Positions 36,791 to 45,518 of a stretch of 64,000 nt of DNA are shown here, piece by piece. Numbering within the stretch: the stretch's first letter is position 1; the number at the start of each line of letters is the position of its first letter. This DNA is from Thalassococcus sp. S3 (GTDB lineage Bacteria > Pseudomonadota > Alphaproteobacteria > Rhodobacterales > Rhodobacteraceae): NCBI RefSeq assembly GCF_004216475.1, contig NZ_CP022303.1, forward strand, positions 2,170,001-2,234,000, written 5' to 3'. Position numbers and translations under genes: made by a program. The notes beneath the pieces were generated by a model. That model saw only the letters and a program-made list of their open reading frames with translations. It did not search any database and had not been told where the DNA came from.

Positions 36791-37122
36791 CCGGTGAACG
36801 ATCCGTCCCGAAGCCCCTGGTGCTGCAGGACGAAGACGCGCGGGGTTCGCGCCTTAAGAACACGGATCTCAGCGACAGCTTCCTGCGCAATCTCAAGATG
36901 CGGGATGTCGAGATCCGCGATGTCGATCTCAGCAGTTCCGAGGTCGAGGGCGCCAACATGTCGGATGTGCGGTTTCACAACGTCCGGATGGAGAATGCAC
37001 GCTTTGACAATGTGAACCTGACCAACGTCTCGATCACCAACGCAAACCTGGCCGGGATGACGATCGACGGTGTCCTGGTGACCGACCTTCTGGCCCGCAT
37101 TGATCCGGATGACGACATATGA
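36787..37122 (+). CDS. Pentapeptide-repeat-like protein
   Basis: This 111-residue protein has a polar N-terminus then repeated five-residue steps of the A(D/N)LXX type: KNTDLSDSFLRNLKMRDVEI, DVDLSSSEVEGANMSDVRF, ENARFDNVNLTNVSITNANL. This predicts a short right-handed beta-helix of five to six coils. No signal peptide. It is coupled by ATGA to both bdhA and the patatin gene, so it belongs to that operon, probably as a partner or scaffold protein; its function is unknown. Confidence 0.83.
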   Translation: MTGERSVPKPLVLQDEDARGSRLKNTDLSDSFLRNLKMRDVEIRDVDLSSSEVEGANMSDVRFHNVRMENARFDNVNLTNVSITNANLAGMTIDGVLVTDLLARIDPDDDI

Positions 37123-38147
37123 GCATTCGGATCAACCTGGCGCTGCAGGGCGGCGGGGCGCATGGCGCCTTTACGTGGGGTGTGCTTGACCGGCTGCTTG
37201 AGGACGAGGAGATCGAGATCGCCGGGATTTCCGGCACCTCGGCGGGCGCTCTGAATGGCGCCGCGCTGAAGGCGGGGCTGGTGCAGGGGGGGCGTGACGG
37301 CGCCCGCGAGAACCTGGATTGGGTCTGGCGCCAGGTCGGCGCGGTCGGGGACATGCGCCTGACCACTTGGATGCAGGGGCTTGAGCCGGGCAAGATCGCG
37401 CAGGCCATCGAATATTCGCTGCCGTTTTCGGTGGGTGATGCATGGTCGCGGATGGTGTCGCCCTACACTTACGGACCCTTTTACCGAAACCCCTTGCGCA
37501 AGATCGTCGAAGGTTTCGATTTCGACCGCGTCTGCGCAAATGAGGGCCCTGCGCTTTTCATTTGCGCCACACGTGTGCGCAACGGCAAGATCAAGGTCTT
37601 TCAGGGGCACGATATCTGCACCGATGCCATCCTCGCGTCGGCTTGCCTGCCCACGATGTTTCAGGCCGTTGAAATCCCGGACAGCGAAACCGGCCAGGTC
37701 GAGGCGTTCTGGGATGGCGGATATACGGGCAATCCCGCGCTCTACCCGCTGTTTTCGGCGCAGCTGCCGGATGACATCGTGATCATCAACATCAACCCGT
37801 TGGAACGGGACGGCCTGCCGATCACACCGCAGCAGATCCAGAACAGGATCAACGAGATCAGCTTCAACTCCTCCCTGCTGCGAGAGCTGCGCGCGATCAA
37901 TTTCGTGCAGAGATTGCTGGAGGACGGCACGATGGAACGGGGCCGCATGAAGCATGTGCTAGTGCATATGATCGCGGATGACGCCCTGATGAACGAGTTG
38001 AGCGTGGCGACAAAGCTGGTTCCGACGCCCTTTGTGCTGAACAGCCTGAAAACCGCGGGACAAAAGGCGGCCGATGCGTTTCTGGGCCAGCACAAGGGAA
38101 GGCTTAACAAGGAAAGCACGGTTGATCTGAAGGATATGTTCGGCTGA
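37119..38147 (+). CDS. Patatin-like phospholipase/acylhydrolase
   Basis: This 342-residue Ser-Asp dyad hydrolase has the oxyanion motif LQGGGAHGAFTWGVLD at residues 8-23, nucleophile elbow GISGTSAGALNGAAL, and catalytic Asp in FWDGGYTGNP. No signal peptide. In Legionella pneumophila a patatin-like gene (patD) is co-transcribed with bdhA, and the same linkage is seen here, suggesting a role in PHB or membrane-lipid turnover that feeds 3-hydroxybutyrate. A 62-base gap with an ATCCGC/GCGGAT hairpin separates it from the convergent DUF502 gene. Confidence 0.92.
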   Translation: MSIRINLALQGGGAHGAFTWGVLDRLLEDEEIEIAGISGTSAGALNGAALKAGLVQGGRDGARENLDWVWRQVGAVGDMRLTTWMQGLEPGKIAQAIEYSLPFSVGDAWSRMVSPYTYGPFYRNPLRKIVEGFDFDRVCANEGPALFICATRVRNGKIKVFQGHDICTDAILASACLPTMFQAVEIPDSETGQVEAFWDGGYTGNPALYPLFSAQLPDDIVIININPLERDGLPITPQQIQNRINEISFNSSLLRELRAINFVQRLLEDGTMERGRMKHVLVHMIADDALMNELSVATKLVPTPFVLNSLKTAGQKAADAFLGQHKGRLNKESTVDLKDMFG

Positions 38148-38180
38148 CCGATCCCGTGAGAACAGGCCCGCCGATCTGAG

Positions 38181-38201
38181 ATCCGCTCAACGCTTGCGGA
38201 T
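38181..38201. terminator. Weak hairpin between convergent patatin and DUF502 genes
   Basis: ATCCGC-TCAACGCTT-GCGGAT forms a 6-bp stem in the 62-base convergent gap. There is no T-tract on either strand, so terminator function is only suggested by position. Confidence 0.25.
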
Positions 38202-38209
38202 GGATCGTG

Positions 38210-38914
38210 TCAGCGCGCGGCGGCCTTTGTCTTGACCGGCGCGGGTTCGCTCGGGTCCTTGGAATTGGGATAGACAAGGCCCGCCGAGATGACCAGCTTG
38301 GCGGCATCTTCCACCGACATCTCCAGCTCAATCACGTCTTCGCGCGGAAAAAAGAGCAGAAACCCGGAGGTCGGGTTGGGTGTCGTCGGCACGAATATAC
38401 TCAAAAGCTCACCCGACGTTTCCGCGCGGTCCGAAACCTCGCCCCTGGCGGTGGTCGAAATGAAACCGATCGCCCAGATGCCCTTGCGCGGATATTGTAT
38501 GAGGCAGGCTTTTTCAAAGGAGCGTTCGGTCTGGGCGAACACCGTCTCGGCGATCTGCTTGATGCCGGAATAGATCGAGCGGACGACCGGCGTGCGCGCC
38601 ACGATGCTTTCGGCCCAGCGGATCAGAGAGCGGCCGATGATGCCCTTGGCGATCCACCCCACCATCACGGTGAAGATCAGGAAAAAGATCACGCCGACGC
38701 CGCGCAGGTTGATCCCGATATATTGCTCGGGCCGGAAATTGTAGGGGACGAGGGGCAGAACGAAGCCGTCGATCCAGCCGACGACCGTCCAGATCAGCCA
38801 GACGGTGAGCCCGATCGGAGCGATCACGATCAGGCCGGTCAGAAACGATGCGCGCAGGCTCGCAAAAAGTCCGGGGCGGCGTGCGGGGGCATCTTCGTCG
38901 AATGGGGTTGTCAT
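38210..38914 (-). CDS. DUF502 family membrane protein
   Basis: This 234-residue inner-membrane protein has two hydrophobic helices, near residues 25-50 (FLTGLIVIAPIGLTVWLIW) and 70-95 (GVGVIFFLIFTVMVGWIA), followed by a soluble domain with VARTPVVRSIYSGIKQIAETVF, the family hallmark. The tail is charged and Pro/Lys-rich. The role of DUF502 proteins is not established. The start at 38914 removes nine residues of weak upstream sequence. Confidence 0.88.
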   Translation of the reverse strand: MTTPFDEDAPARRPGLFASLRASFLTGLIVIAPIGLTVWLIWTVVGWIDGFVLPLVPYNFRPEQYIGINLRGVGVIFFLIFTVMVGWIAKGIIGRSLIRWAESIVARTPVVRSIYSGIKQIAETVFAQTERSFEKACLIQYPRKGIWAIGFISTTARGEVSDRAETSGELLSIFVPTTPNPTSGFLLFFPREDVIELEMSVEDAAKLVISAGLVYPNSKDPSEPAPVKTKAAAR

Positions 38915-38995
38915 TGCGGTTCCGTTCCTGGCTGGCTGCAAATTAGGGACTTTGAGCAGCCTCTACAATGCTTTGCCGAACCCATCGCGGCTTTA

Positions 38996-39907
38996 TCATC
39001 CGATCGTGCACAGCGCCTGAGCAATTCGCGCGCCCAGCCGGGCATTGTTGCGCACAAGGGCGATGTTCGCGGTCAGAGAGCGGCCCGCGGTTTCCTCGAA
39101 AATGCGCTGCAGCAGGTAGGGGGTGACCGCCTTGCCGGTGATCCGGTGCCGGTCGGCATCGGCCTGGGCCCGCGCGATGATGGGCGCCAGATCGGCGGCG
39201 GGGATTTCGTCCGAGGCAGGGATCGGGTTTGCCACCAATTGTCCGCCGGGCAGGCCGAGTGCGCGCCGCATGTCATGGGCCTGCGCGATCAGCGTGGGAT
39301 CATCGAGGCGCAGAGGCGCCTTGAGAGGGGATTTGGCGGACCAGAAGGCGGGGAAGTGATCCTGACCGAAAGAGATCACCGGAACGCCGAGGGTTTCGAG
39401 GACTTCGAGCGTTTTCGACAGGTCCAATATGGCCTTGGCACCGGCCGCCACCACGGTGACCGGTGTCTGCGCCAGTTCCTGAAGGTCGGCGGAAATGTCA
39501 AAGCTTTGTTCGGCCCCCTGGTGAACGCCGCCGATACCGCCCGTGGCAAAGACCGCGATGCCGGCATGGTGCGCGGCGATCATGGTGGCGGCGACGGTGG
39601 TGGAGCCGGTTCCGCCGGTGGCCATGCAAACGGCAAGATCCGCACGGGAGAGTTTGGCGACGCCCTTGGCCCGCGCCAGTGTTTCAAGCGCCTCTGCCGT
39701 CAGGCCGATGTGAAGAATGCCGTCGATGACGGCGATGGTCGCGGGCGTGGCACCTTCCTTGCGGATGTCCTCCTCGACCTGCTGGGCGACCTCCAGGTTC
39801 TGGGGCCAAGGCATGCCATGGGTGATGATGGTCGATTCCAACGCGACCAGCGGCGCGCCTGCCGCACGCGCGGCGGCAACCTCGGGAGAGAAGGCGGGGG
39901 CAATCAC
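38996..39907 (-). CDS. psuG: Pseudouridine-5'-phosphate glycosidase
   Basis: This 303-residue enzyme cleaves the C-C glycosidic bond of pseudouridine 5'-phosphate into uracil and ribose 5-phosphate. Family features: ALESTIITHGMPWPQN near residue 22, ATGGTGSTTVAATM, the GGIGGVHQGAE loop and VAAGAKAILDLSKTLE carrying the Schiff-base lysine. The stop of psuK overlaps its start as ATGA, giving the standard kinase-glycosidase pair for salvage of RNA-derived pseudouridine. Confidence 0.95.
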   Translation of the reverse strand: MIAPAFSPEVAAARAAGAPLVALESTIITHGMPWPQNLEVAQQVEEDIRKEGATPATIAVIDGILHIGLTAEALETLARAKGVAKLSRADLAVCMATGGTGSTTVAATMIAAHHAGIAVFATGGIGGVHQGAEQSFDISADLQELAQTPVTVVAAGAKAILDLSKTLEVLETLGVPVISFGQDHFPAFWSAKSPLKAPLRLDDPTLIAQAHDMRRALGLPGGQLVANPIPASDEIPAADLAPIIARAQADADRHRITGKAVTPYLLQRIFEETAGRSLTANIALVRNNARLGARIAQALCTIG

Positions 39908-40797
39908 AGCGGGGTTTCTCCGGATACGTAAGAGGCCGCGGCATGCAGCGCACGGGAGAGCGCTGTTTCGCGGTCACTCCCATCGGCTTCCGCCGCGATA
40001 TGGGCGGCCATGAAGGTGTCGCCGGCGCCGGTCACACGGGTCACCAGCACTTCGGGCGGGGTTTGGGTGATCAGGCCGTCCGCGCAGCCTTCGCTCGCCG
40101 AGCGTCCTCCATCGGTGACGAGCACCCGGAGGGCGCCGCGCGCCAGGAGCGCGTTTGCGGCCTCCCCGGATGTGGCAAAGGTGGTCTGGCACAGAAGGCC
40201 CGCTTCTTCGAGATTGACGTAGAGCGTGGCGCGGGCGTGGTTCAGAAACGGCAAAAGGCGTTCGGCCTTGCCGGGCGAGGCGGGTGCGACGCGCAAGTCG
40301 GCGGCGGCAAAGGCCGGGGAACGTGCGATGTCTTCCAGCAGGCGCAAGGTCAGGTTGCCGTCGAGCGCGATATAGCCGTCGAACGGGGCGGACGCGGTTC
40401 CAAGCGGACCGCTGGTCAGCGGGCGCAGGATCTTTTCGCCCGCCGCTTCGAGGGAGTTCGCATCCGCAATGGCGGCGATCAGCCCGTTCGCGCCTTCGAC
40501 CGCCATATAGCGATCGGTCGGCAGATCTTCCGAACGGTAGATGTGACCCGTCCGCAATCCCATGCGCGCACAGGCGGCGACCAGTTCATCGCCTTCGGGG
40601 TCGCGCCCGATCGCGGTCAACAAGGTGGGCTCCATACCGAAGCGGGCCAGCGTCATGGCGATGTTCATGGCCACACCGCCGGGCAGGCGGGTGATCCGGC
40701 CAGGCACGTCAGAGCCCTGGCGCATATGACTGGCCGCACGACCGATCACGTCCCACAGGACGCTTCCGATGCAGAGGATATCGGGTTTGCCTTTCAT
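39904..40797 (-). CDS. psuK: Pseudouridine kinase, PfkB family
   Basis: This 297-residue sugar kinase phosphorylates pseudouridine to the 5'-phosphate. The N-terminal PfkB region (ILCIGSVLWDVIG), the GGVAMNIAMTLARFG signature and the C-terminal catalytic motif TRVTGAGDTFMAAHIA (anion hole GAGD) are all present. ATG 40797 is chosen by family length; the open frame continues to 41025 antisense to the next gene. It is the first gene of the psuK-psuG operon. Confidence 0.92.
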   Translation of the reverse strand: MKGKPDILCIGSVLWDVIGRAASHMRQGSDVPGRITRLPGGVAMNIAMTLARFGMEPTLLTAIGRDPEGDELVAACARMGLRTGHIYRSEDLPTDRYMAVEGANGLIAAIADANSLEAAGEKILRPLTSGPLGTASAPFDGYIALDGNLTLRLLEDIARSPAFAAADLRVAPASPGKAERLLPFLNHARATLYVNLEEAGLLCQTTFATSGEAANALLARGALRVLVTDGGRSASEGCADGLITQTPPEVLVTRVTGAGDTFMAAHIAAEADGSDRETALSRALHAAASYVSGETPL

Positions 40798-40920
40798 ATC
40801 GCTTCTTCTGCGCCGAGCGTGCCGGATGCGCAAGCCAAATACCGGCTGCCGTTGATCCAGATCATGGAGCGGGCCTGTCCAGACCTCGACGATGATGAAA
40901 CTGGAAATACGGAGTTCAAA

Positions 40921-42102
40921 ATGACATCTTCGCCCCTTTCTGTCCTGACCGCGCTTTTGATGTCCTGCGCTGTGGCTGCAGGTGCGGATGCGCCAACCCT
41001 CGATCCCGCGCACGACGCCGACCACTTCGGGGCGCGCGATGACATGCTATTCTGGTCGCAGGCGGAAAAGGTGGCCGGGTTTCGCAACATCGACCAGTTG
41101 TTCCCCACCCGCAGGGTAGAGGCGAGCGGCTTTGTCCTGAACCTGCCGGATCGGAACGCGGATCTGGGTGCTTTGGCGGTCCGGGGGGCCGTCGGGGACC
41201 TCTCGCTCGACGCCTTCTTCGATGAAAGCGATATGAGCGGGATGCTGGTTCTGAAGAACGGCGAGATCGTCTATGAGCGCTATGGGCTTGGGAACGGGCC
41301 GGACACGCGCTGGATGTCGTTCTCGGTCACCAAATCCGTCGTGTCGATGCTTTTTGGCGCGGCCATCGCGGACGGTCATATCGAAAGCGTCGATATGCCG
41401 GTCATTGCGTTCCTGCCGGAACTGAAAGGATCGGGATATGAGGCGGCGAGCATTGCCGATATCCTGACGATGTCCTCCGGCGTCGATTGGGACGAGACCT
41501 ATTCAGACCCGTCATCCGACGTCAATCGCATGCCGATGGACACGCCGTCGCTGATCGCGTTCCTGGCCGAAAAGGGCAGCGTGGCCAAGCCGGGGCGCCG
41601 GTTCAACTATAACACCGCCGAAACGAACCTGGCGGGCGCGGTCTTGCGCGCCGCGACGGGACGCGATCTGGCAAGTTACCTGAGCGAGACGATCTGGGCG
41701 CCCTTCGGCATGGAGGCGGATGCGCATTGGATGCTGGGGGGACCCGATGGTGGCGAGATCGGGGGATGTTGTCTGAGTGCGACGCTCCGCGATTACGGGC
41801 GTTTGGGCCTTTTTGCCTTGAGCGACGGGGTGTTGCCGGACGGTCGCCCGGCGCTGGCAAAGGGATGGATGCAGACTTCTACCCGCCCCTCCTATGGCTA
41901 TCCCGGATACGGTTATCAGTGGTGGCTGCGCCCGGATGGCGGATACCAGGCCGAAGGGATCTTTGGTCAGGGCATCTATATCTATCCGCAGGACGATGTG
42001 GTGATCGCGGTGCAAAGCGCACGCGCACAGGCCGATGACGAGGAGGACTGGGCCCTGCAATATGGCATGCATGAGGCTGTCGTCAGCGCCCTTCGGCAAT
42101 AG
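40921..42102 (+). CDS. Exported serine hydrolase, class C beta-lactamase fold
   Basis: This 393-residue protein has a signal peptide (MTSSPLSVLTALLMSCAVAAG, cleavage near residue 21). The penicillin-binding/beta-lactamase fold is shown by the nucleophile motif SFSVTKSVVSML (Ser-x-x-Lys), the Tyr motif FNYNTAETNLAG (Tyr-x-Asn type) and the C-terminal EGIFGQGIYIYP in place of KTG. It lacks signs of a dedicated antibiotic-resistance enzyme and is more like esterase/peptidase EstB-type members; the substrate is unknown. The start follows a CGGAG site. The frame open back to 39943 is antisense to psuK. Confidence 0.9.
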   Translation: MTSSPLSVLTALLMSCAVAAGADAPTLDPAHDADHFGARDDMLFWSQAEKVAGFRNIDQLFPTRRVEASGFVLNLPDRNADLGALAVRGAVGDLSLDAFFDESDMSGMLVLKNGEIVYERYGLGNGPDTRWMSFSVTKSVVSMLFGAAIADGHIESVDMPVIAFLPELKGSGYEAASIADILTMSSGVDWDETYSDPSSDVNRMPMDTPSLIAFLAEKGSVAKPGRRFNYNTAETNLAGAVLRAATGRDLASYLSETIWAPFGMEADAHWMLGGPDGGEIGGCCLSATLRDYGRLGLFALSDGVLPDGRPALAKGWMQTSTRPSYGYPGYGYQWWLRPDGGYQAEGIFGQGIYIYPQDDVVIAVQSARAQADDEEDWALQYGMHEAVVSALRQ

Positions 42103-42113
42103 ACGCCCGGACG

Positions 42114-43613
42114 CTACTCTGCGGCCAGCAGGGCGTCGCGCGCCCTGTTGCGCTGTGTGGCGGTGATCAGTCGTTGCTGATAAAGCTCACCGATACGGGC
42201 CATCTGATCCTCAAAGGCCGGTGCCTGCAGGTAAACGGCCATCAACTGATCGAACGCGATATCCCGCATCGCATTGCGCTGTGTCGCGGTCACAAGGTTT
42301 GCGCTATAAAGCGACATCGCATTCGTAAGGCATTCGGTCACCTCCGGCTCCACTCCGGCGGCCCGGCAGCGGAGCATCGTGCTGTCGGTCACGATGTCGC
42401 GCAGATCGTTGCGCTGCGAGGCTGTGATCAGGTTCCCGCCGTAAAGTTGCGACATCTGCTCAAGCGTCGTTCTGGCACAGGTATAGGAAAGGACCGGTGC
42501 GTCGCCAAAGGCGGTTTGCAGACGCCGCATCACGTCATCGCGGCTTTGGTTCCGGTCTGAGGCGCTGATGAGGTTCTGTTGATAGCGGCTAGCGGATTGC
42601 TCCAGAACGGGCTGCTCCTCGGTCAGCGCGGTGGCCGTGGGGCAGGCATCGGACTGCAGGGTCGGCGCGGCGGGGGAAGGGGGTGTCGCTGCGGCGGGCG
42701 CGGCCGTTCCTTCGGGCGTGTAACTTCGGCTGGCCTGTTGGCCAAGGGCATTGAGGTCGATGCGCCGCGCGATCCCGTCGGCGGGGAGGGAGGACGTATA
42801 ACGGATCGAATATTGACCGCTGAGTCTGTCGGCAATCTGCGCATAAACCGCGCTCAACTCCTCTGCCGTGGGCGCGGGAAGATAGGCCGCTCCGGTGGTT
42901 GTGGCGATATCGGTGAGCACGGCCTCGTCAAGCTCGGTCCCGAGGCCCACCACAAAGACCGGCACACCGACCGTTTCGGCGCGGGCCAGCACGTCGGCAA
43001 TGGTTCGGCTGCTCAGCGGTTGGCCCTGCCCATCATCGTCAACGCCATCCGAAAGCAGCACAACCGCCTTGCGGCCACGCCGGTCGGCAAGCAGGTCGAT
43101 CGACTGGTAAAGCGCGTCGTAAAGGGCCGTATCCCCACGCGCGCCCAGGCCGGCGATGGCTGAAAGGATCGGGTCCTTGGCGCTCATCATCGGGGTCTGG
43201 ATCTGGACCGTGCGCGCGAAGGAGACAAGCTGAACCGCGTCGGTGGGACCCAACGCGGACACAAAGGCAGAGGCCGCAGCGCGGGTTTCATCGAGGCTGC
43301 GCGCCATGGACCCGCTTGTATCCAGCGTGACCACGACGGAAATGGGGGGCAGCTGGGGTTCGACGGTCAACGGGTCCTGATCGACCTCGTCCTCACGCAC
43401 CCGGAAATCGGCGGCGGTCAGCCCGGTGACCGGGCTGCCGTCGCGCAGCACGCTCACGAACAGGCGCACCTGCGGATAATCGTCGTGATTGACCTCGCTG
43501 ATCGTGACCTCCGCCCCCTCGGCCCCGCCTTGAGGGATGACGCGGGGTGTTTCCTGAGCCTGGATCTGAAGGCTGAGCCCGGCCAGACAGCCCGCCAGAA
43601 GAATGCCGCGCAT
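42114..43613 (-). CDS. Exported von Willebrand factor A domain protein with C-terminal four-fold repeat
   Basis: This 499-residue protein has a signal peptide (MRGILLAGCLAGLSLQIQAQ). A VWA domain spans about residues 90-290 with the metal-binding MIDAS motif VVTLDTSGSMARS and later VVLLSDGVDDDG. A Pro/Ala-rich linker (residues about 300-325) leads to a C-terminal region with four copies of Y-x-x-x-L-[IV]-[ST]-A-[ST]-[DQ]-R-N-x-x-R-D starting at Tyr344, Tyr391, Tyr436 and Tyr478, spaced 42-47 residues. I do not recognise this repeat. The protein should be periplasmic or on the cell surface. ATG 43613 is set by the signal peptide. Confidence 0.9.
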   Translation of the reverse strand: MRGILLAGCLAGLSLQIQAQETPRVIPQGGAEGAEVTISEVNHDDYPQVRLFVSVLRDGSPVTGLTAADFRVREDEVDQDPLTVEPQLPPISVVVTLDTSGSMARSLDETRAAASAFVSALGPTDAVQLVSFARTVQIQTPMMSAKDPILSAIAGLGARGDTALYDALYQSIDLLADRRGRKAVVLLSDGVDDDGQGQPLSSRTIADVLARAETVGVPVFVVGLGTELDEAVLTDIATTTGAAYLPAPTAEELSAVYAQIADRLSGQYSIRYTSSLPADGIARRIDLNALGQQASRSYTPEGTAAPAAATPPSPAAPTLQSDACPTATALTEEQPVLEQSASRYQQNLISASDRNQSRDDVMRRLQTAFGDAPVLSYTCARTTLEQMSQLYGGNLITASQRNDLRDIVTDSTMLRCRAAGVEPEVTECLTNAMSLYSANLVTATQRNAMRDIAFDQLMAVYLQAPAFEDQMARIGELYQQRLITATQRNRARDALLAAE

Positions 43614-43904
43614 TGAAACCTCCCGATATGCACGCGGGAAGGTCAGCAAAGGCGGGGGCACCGCTCAACCCGGTGGCACGGCTGACAGGTCAACCGGCAA
43701 ACCCTTGCCCGCCAGCGGCGGCAAGCCGCCGTTTGGTGCCGTCTTGCGGTGATCTTGCCGTCTGAAAGGGCGCGTTTCGGCAATCCGTCGCTGTTCAACC
43801 CTGCGTGAGGTGTCTTGGTTTGCAAGCCCGCGCAGGGTTCCTTCATAGCACGCGGAAGGGTTGCGATGGCGCGACCCCGGGGGATTTGTAGCGAGATAGC
43901 AACG

Positions 43905-45518
43905 ATGACGGACATGTTTCGGCCCACAAGACGGGGCGCAATGGCAATGCTTTTGGGCACGGCTTCGGTTTTGGTGGCGGGCCCGGGTCGGGCCGAAGAA
44001 CCGACCCCGTTTTCCTTCGATTGGCTGAAGGAGCGGATGCGGACAAGAGCGGAGGGGGCGGATGTCGCACCCGAAGCCTTGCAGAGTTTCCTGGCGGATC
44101 TGGATTACGACGGATACCGATCGATCGCGTTCCGGCCTGAAATGGCGCGTTGGCGCAGTGACGAGGTGTCGTTCCAGCTGCACGCCTTCCATCCCGGCTG
44201 GCTTTACAAGGAACCGGTCGTCCTGCACGAGGTGGTGAACGGCACGGCGCAGGAGATGACATTCTCCACAGCGGATTTCGAGTATCGCAAGTCGCTGGCG
44301 GGGCAGGTGCCGGAAGACGCGGAATTGCCCGGCATCGCGGGATTCCGGCTGCACCATCCGCTGAACACGGCGAATGTGTTTGACGAGCTGATCGTGTTTG
44401 TCGGGGCCAGCTATTTCCGGGCCCTGGGGCGCGGCAATTCCTATGGGTTGTCGGCGCGTGGTCTGGCGATCAACACCTGGCTGGACGGCCCGGAGGAATT
44501 CCCGCGCTTTTCGGAGTTCTGGATGGAACGTCCGGCCCCCGGTCAGCAGCACGTGGTGATCTACGCAGCCTTGGACAGCACGTCGGTCACGGGCGCCTAC
44601 CGGTTCGAGGTGCATCCGGGCGCCGATACGGTGATCGACGTGGAGGCGCATCTTTATTTCCGTGAGGAGGTGGCGGAGATCGGGCTGGCGCCGCTCACGT
44701 CGATGTTCTTTTTCGACAATTACACGCAGAGGGATTTCAACGACTATCGCCCGCAGGTCCATGACAGCGACGCGCTGAAGATCGTGCGCAGCGACGGCGA
44801 CGTGCTGGTGCGTCCGCTGAACAATCCGGTTCGGGTCGCAGGGTCCTATTTCGCGGAAACCGGGCTGCAAAGCTTTGGCCTGATCCAGCGCAACCGCGAT
44901 TACGACGACTATCAGGATGCGGAGGCGCGCTATCATGACCGGCCATCGGTGATGATCGATCCGCTGGACGATTGGGGGCCGGGCGCGATCCGGCTGGTCG
45001 AGATCCCGGCCGAACTTGAAATCGAGGACAACATCGTTCTCTTCTGGGTGCCGGAAGGTCGTCCGCAAGCCGGCGAAGAGCGCAGCTATCGCTACCGGAT
45101 GCATTGGGGGGCGCTGCCGCCCGATGAGGACGGGGCGCTGGCTTGGGTGGCCGGCACCAAGGCCGGCCATGGTGGCCCCTCGGGCGTGCCGATCGAGAAT
45201 GAGAACATGCGCAAGTTTGTGATCGATTTCGAAGGCGGGCTGCTGGGCCGGTCCGCGCCCGATGCAGGGGTGGAACCGATGGTCACCGCCTCGGCAGGCG
45301 AGATCAAGGGCGTGGTTCTGTCGCAAGTGTCGGAGGCCGATGCGCCCGGAGGTCTGTGGCGGCTGGTCATCGACATCGACGGCGGCACGGAGCCGCTGAT
45401 CGAATTGAGCGCGCATGTGGCCGGCTATGGCCGAAAGCTGAGCGAGGTCTGGCTCTACCAGTGGGTGCGTGATGTGCCTGCGCCGGTGACCGAGGCCAAT
45501 TCCCAGATCGAAGGCTAG
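43905..45518 (+). CDS. opgG: Periplasmic glucan biosynthesis protein OpgG/OpgD (MdoG family)
   Basis: This 537-residue protein is exported by a twin-arginine-type signal (RPTRRGAMAMLLGTASVLVAG, cut near residue 36). The body matches MdoG: LADLDYDGYRSIAFRPE, then FQLHAFHPGWLYKEPV, GNSYGLSARGLAI and LTSMFFFDNYTQRDF. The family builds or branches osmoregulated periplasmic glucans together with the OpgH glucosyltransferase. No opgH follows; the next gene is convergent. In Escherichia coli the paralogue OpgD is the Tat-exported one, so OpgD is equally possible. Confidence 0.92.
   Translation: MTDMFRPTRRGAMAMLLGTASVLVAGPGRAEEPTPFSFDWLKERMRTRAEGADVAPEALQSFLADLDYDGYRSIAFRPEMARWRSDEVSFQLHAFHPGWLYKEPVVLHEVVNGTAQEMTFSTADFEYRKSLAGQVPEDAELPGIAGFRLHHPLNTANVFDELIVFVGASYFRALGRGNSYGLSARGLAINTWLDGPEEFPRFSEFWMERPAPGQQHVVIYAALDSTSVTGAYRFEVHPGADTVIDVEAHLYFREEVAEIGLAPLTSMFFFDNYTQRDFNDYRPQVHDSDALKIVRSDGDVLVRPLNNPVRVAGSYFAETGLQSFGLIQRNRDYDDYQDAEARYHDRPSVMIDPLDDWGPGAIRLVEIPAELEIEDNIVLFWVPEGRPQAGEERSYRYRMHWGALPPDEDGALAWVAGTKAGHGGPSGVPIENENMRKFVIDFEGGLLGRSAPDAGVEPMVTASAGEIKGVVLSQVSEADAPGGLWRLVIDIDGGTEPLIELSAHVAGYGRKLSEVWLYQWVRDVPAPVTEANSQIEG

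Noticed and set aside
39943..40920. An open frame extending the serine hydrolase upstream by 326 codons.
   Set aside because: It is the antisense of psuK. The signal peptide at 40921 with its ribosome site marks the real start.
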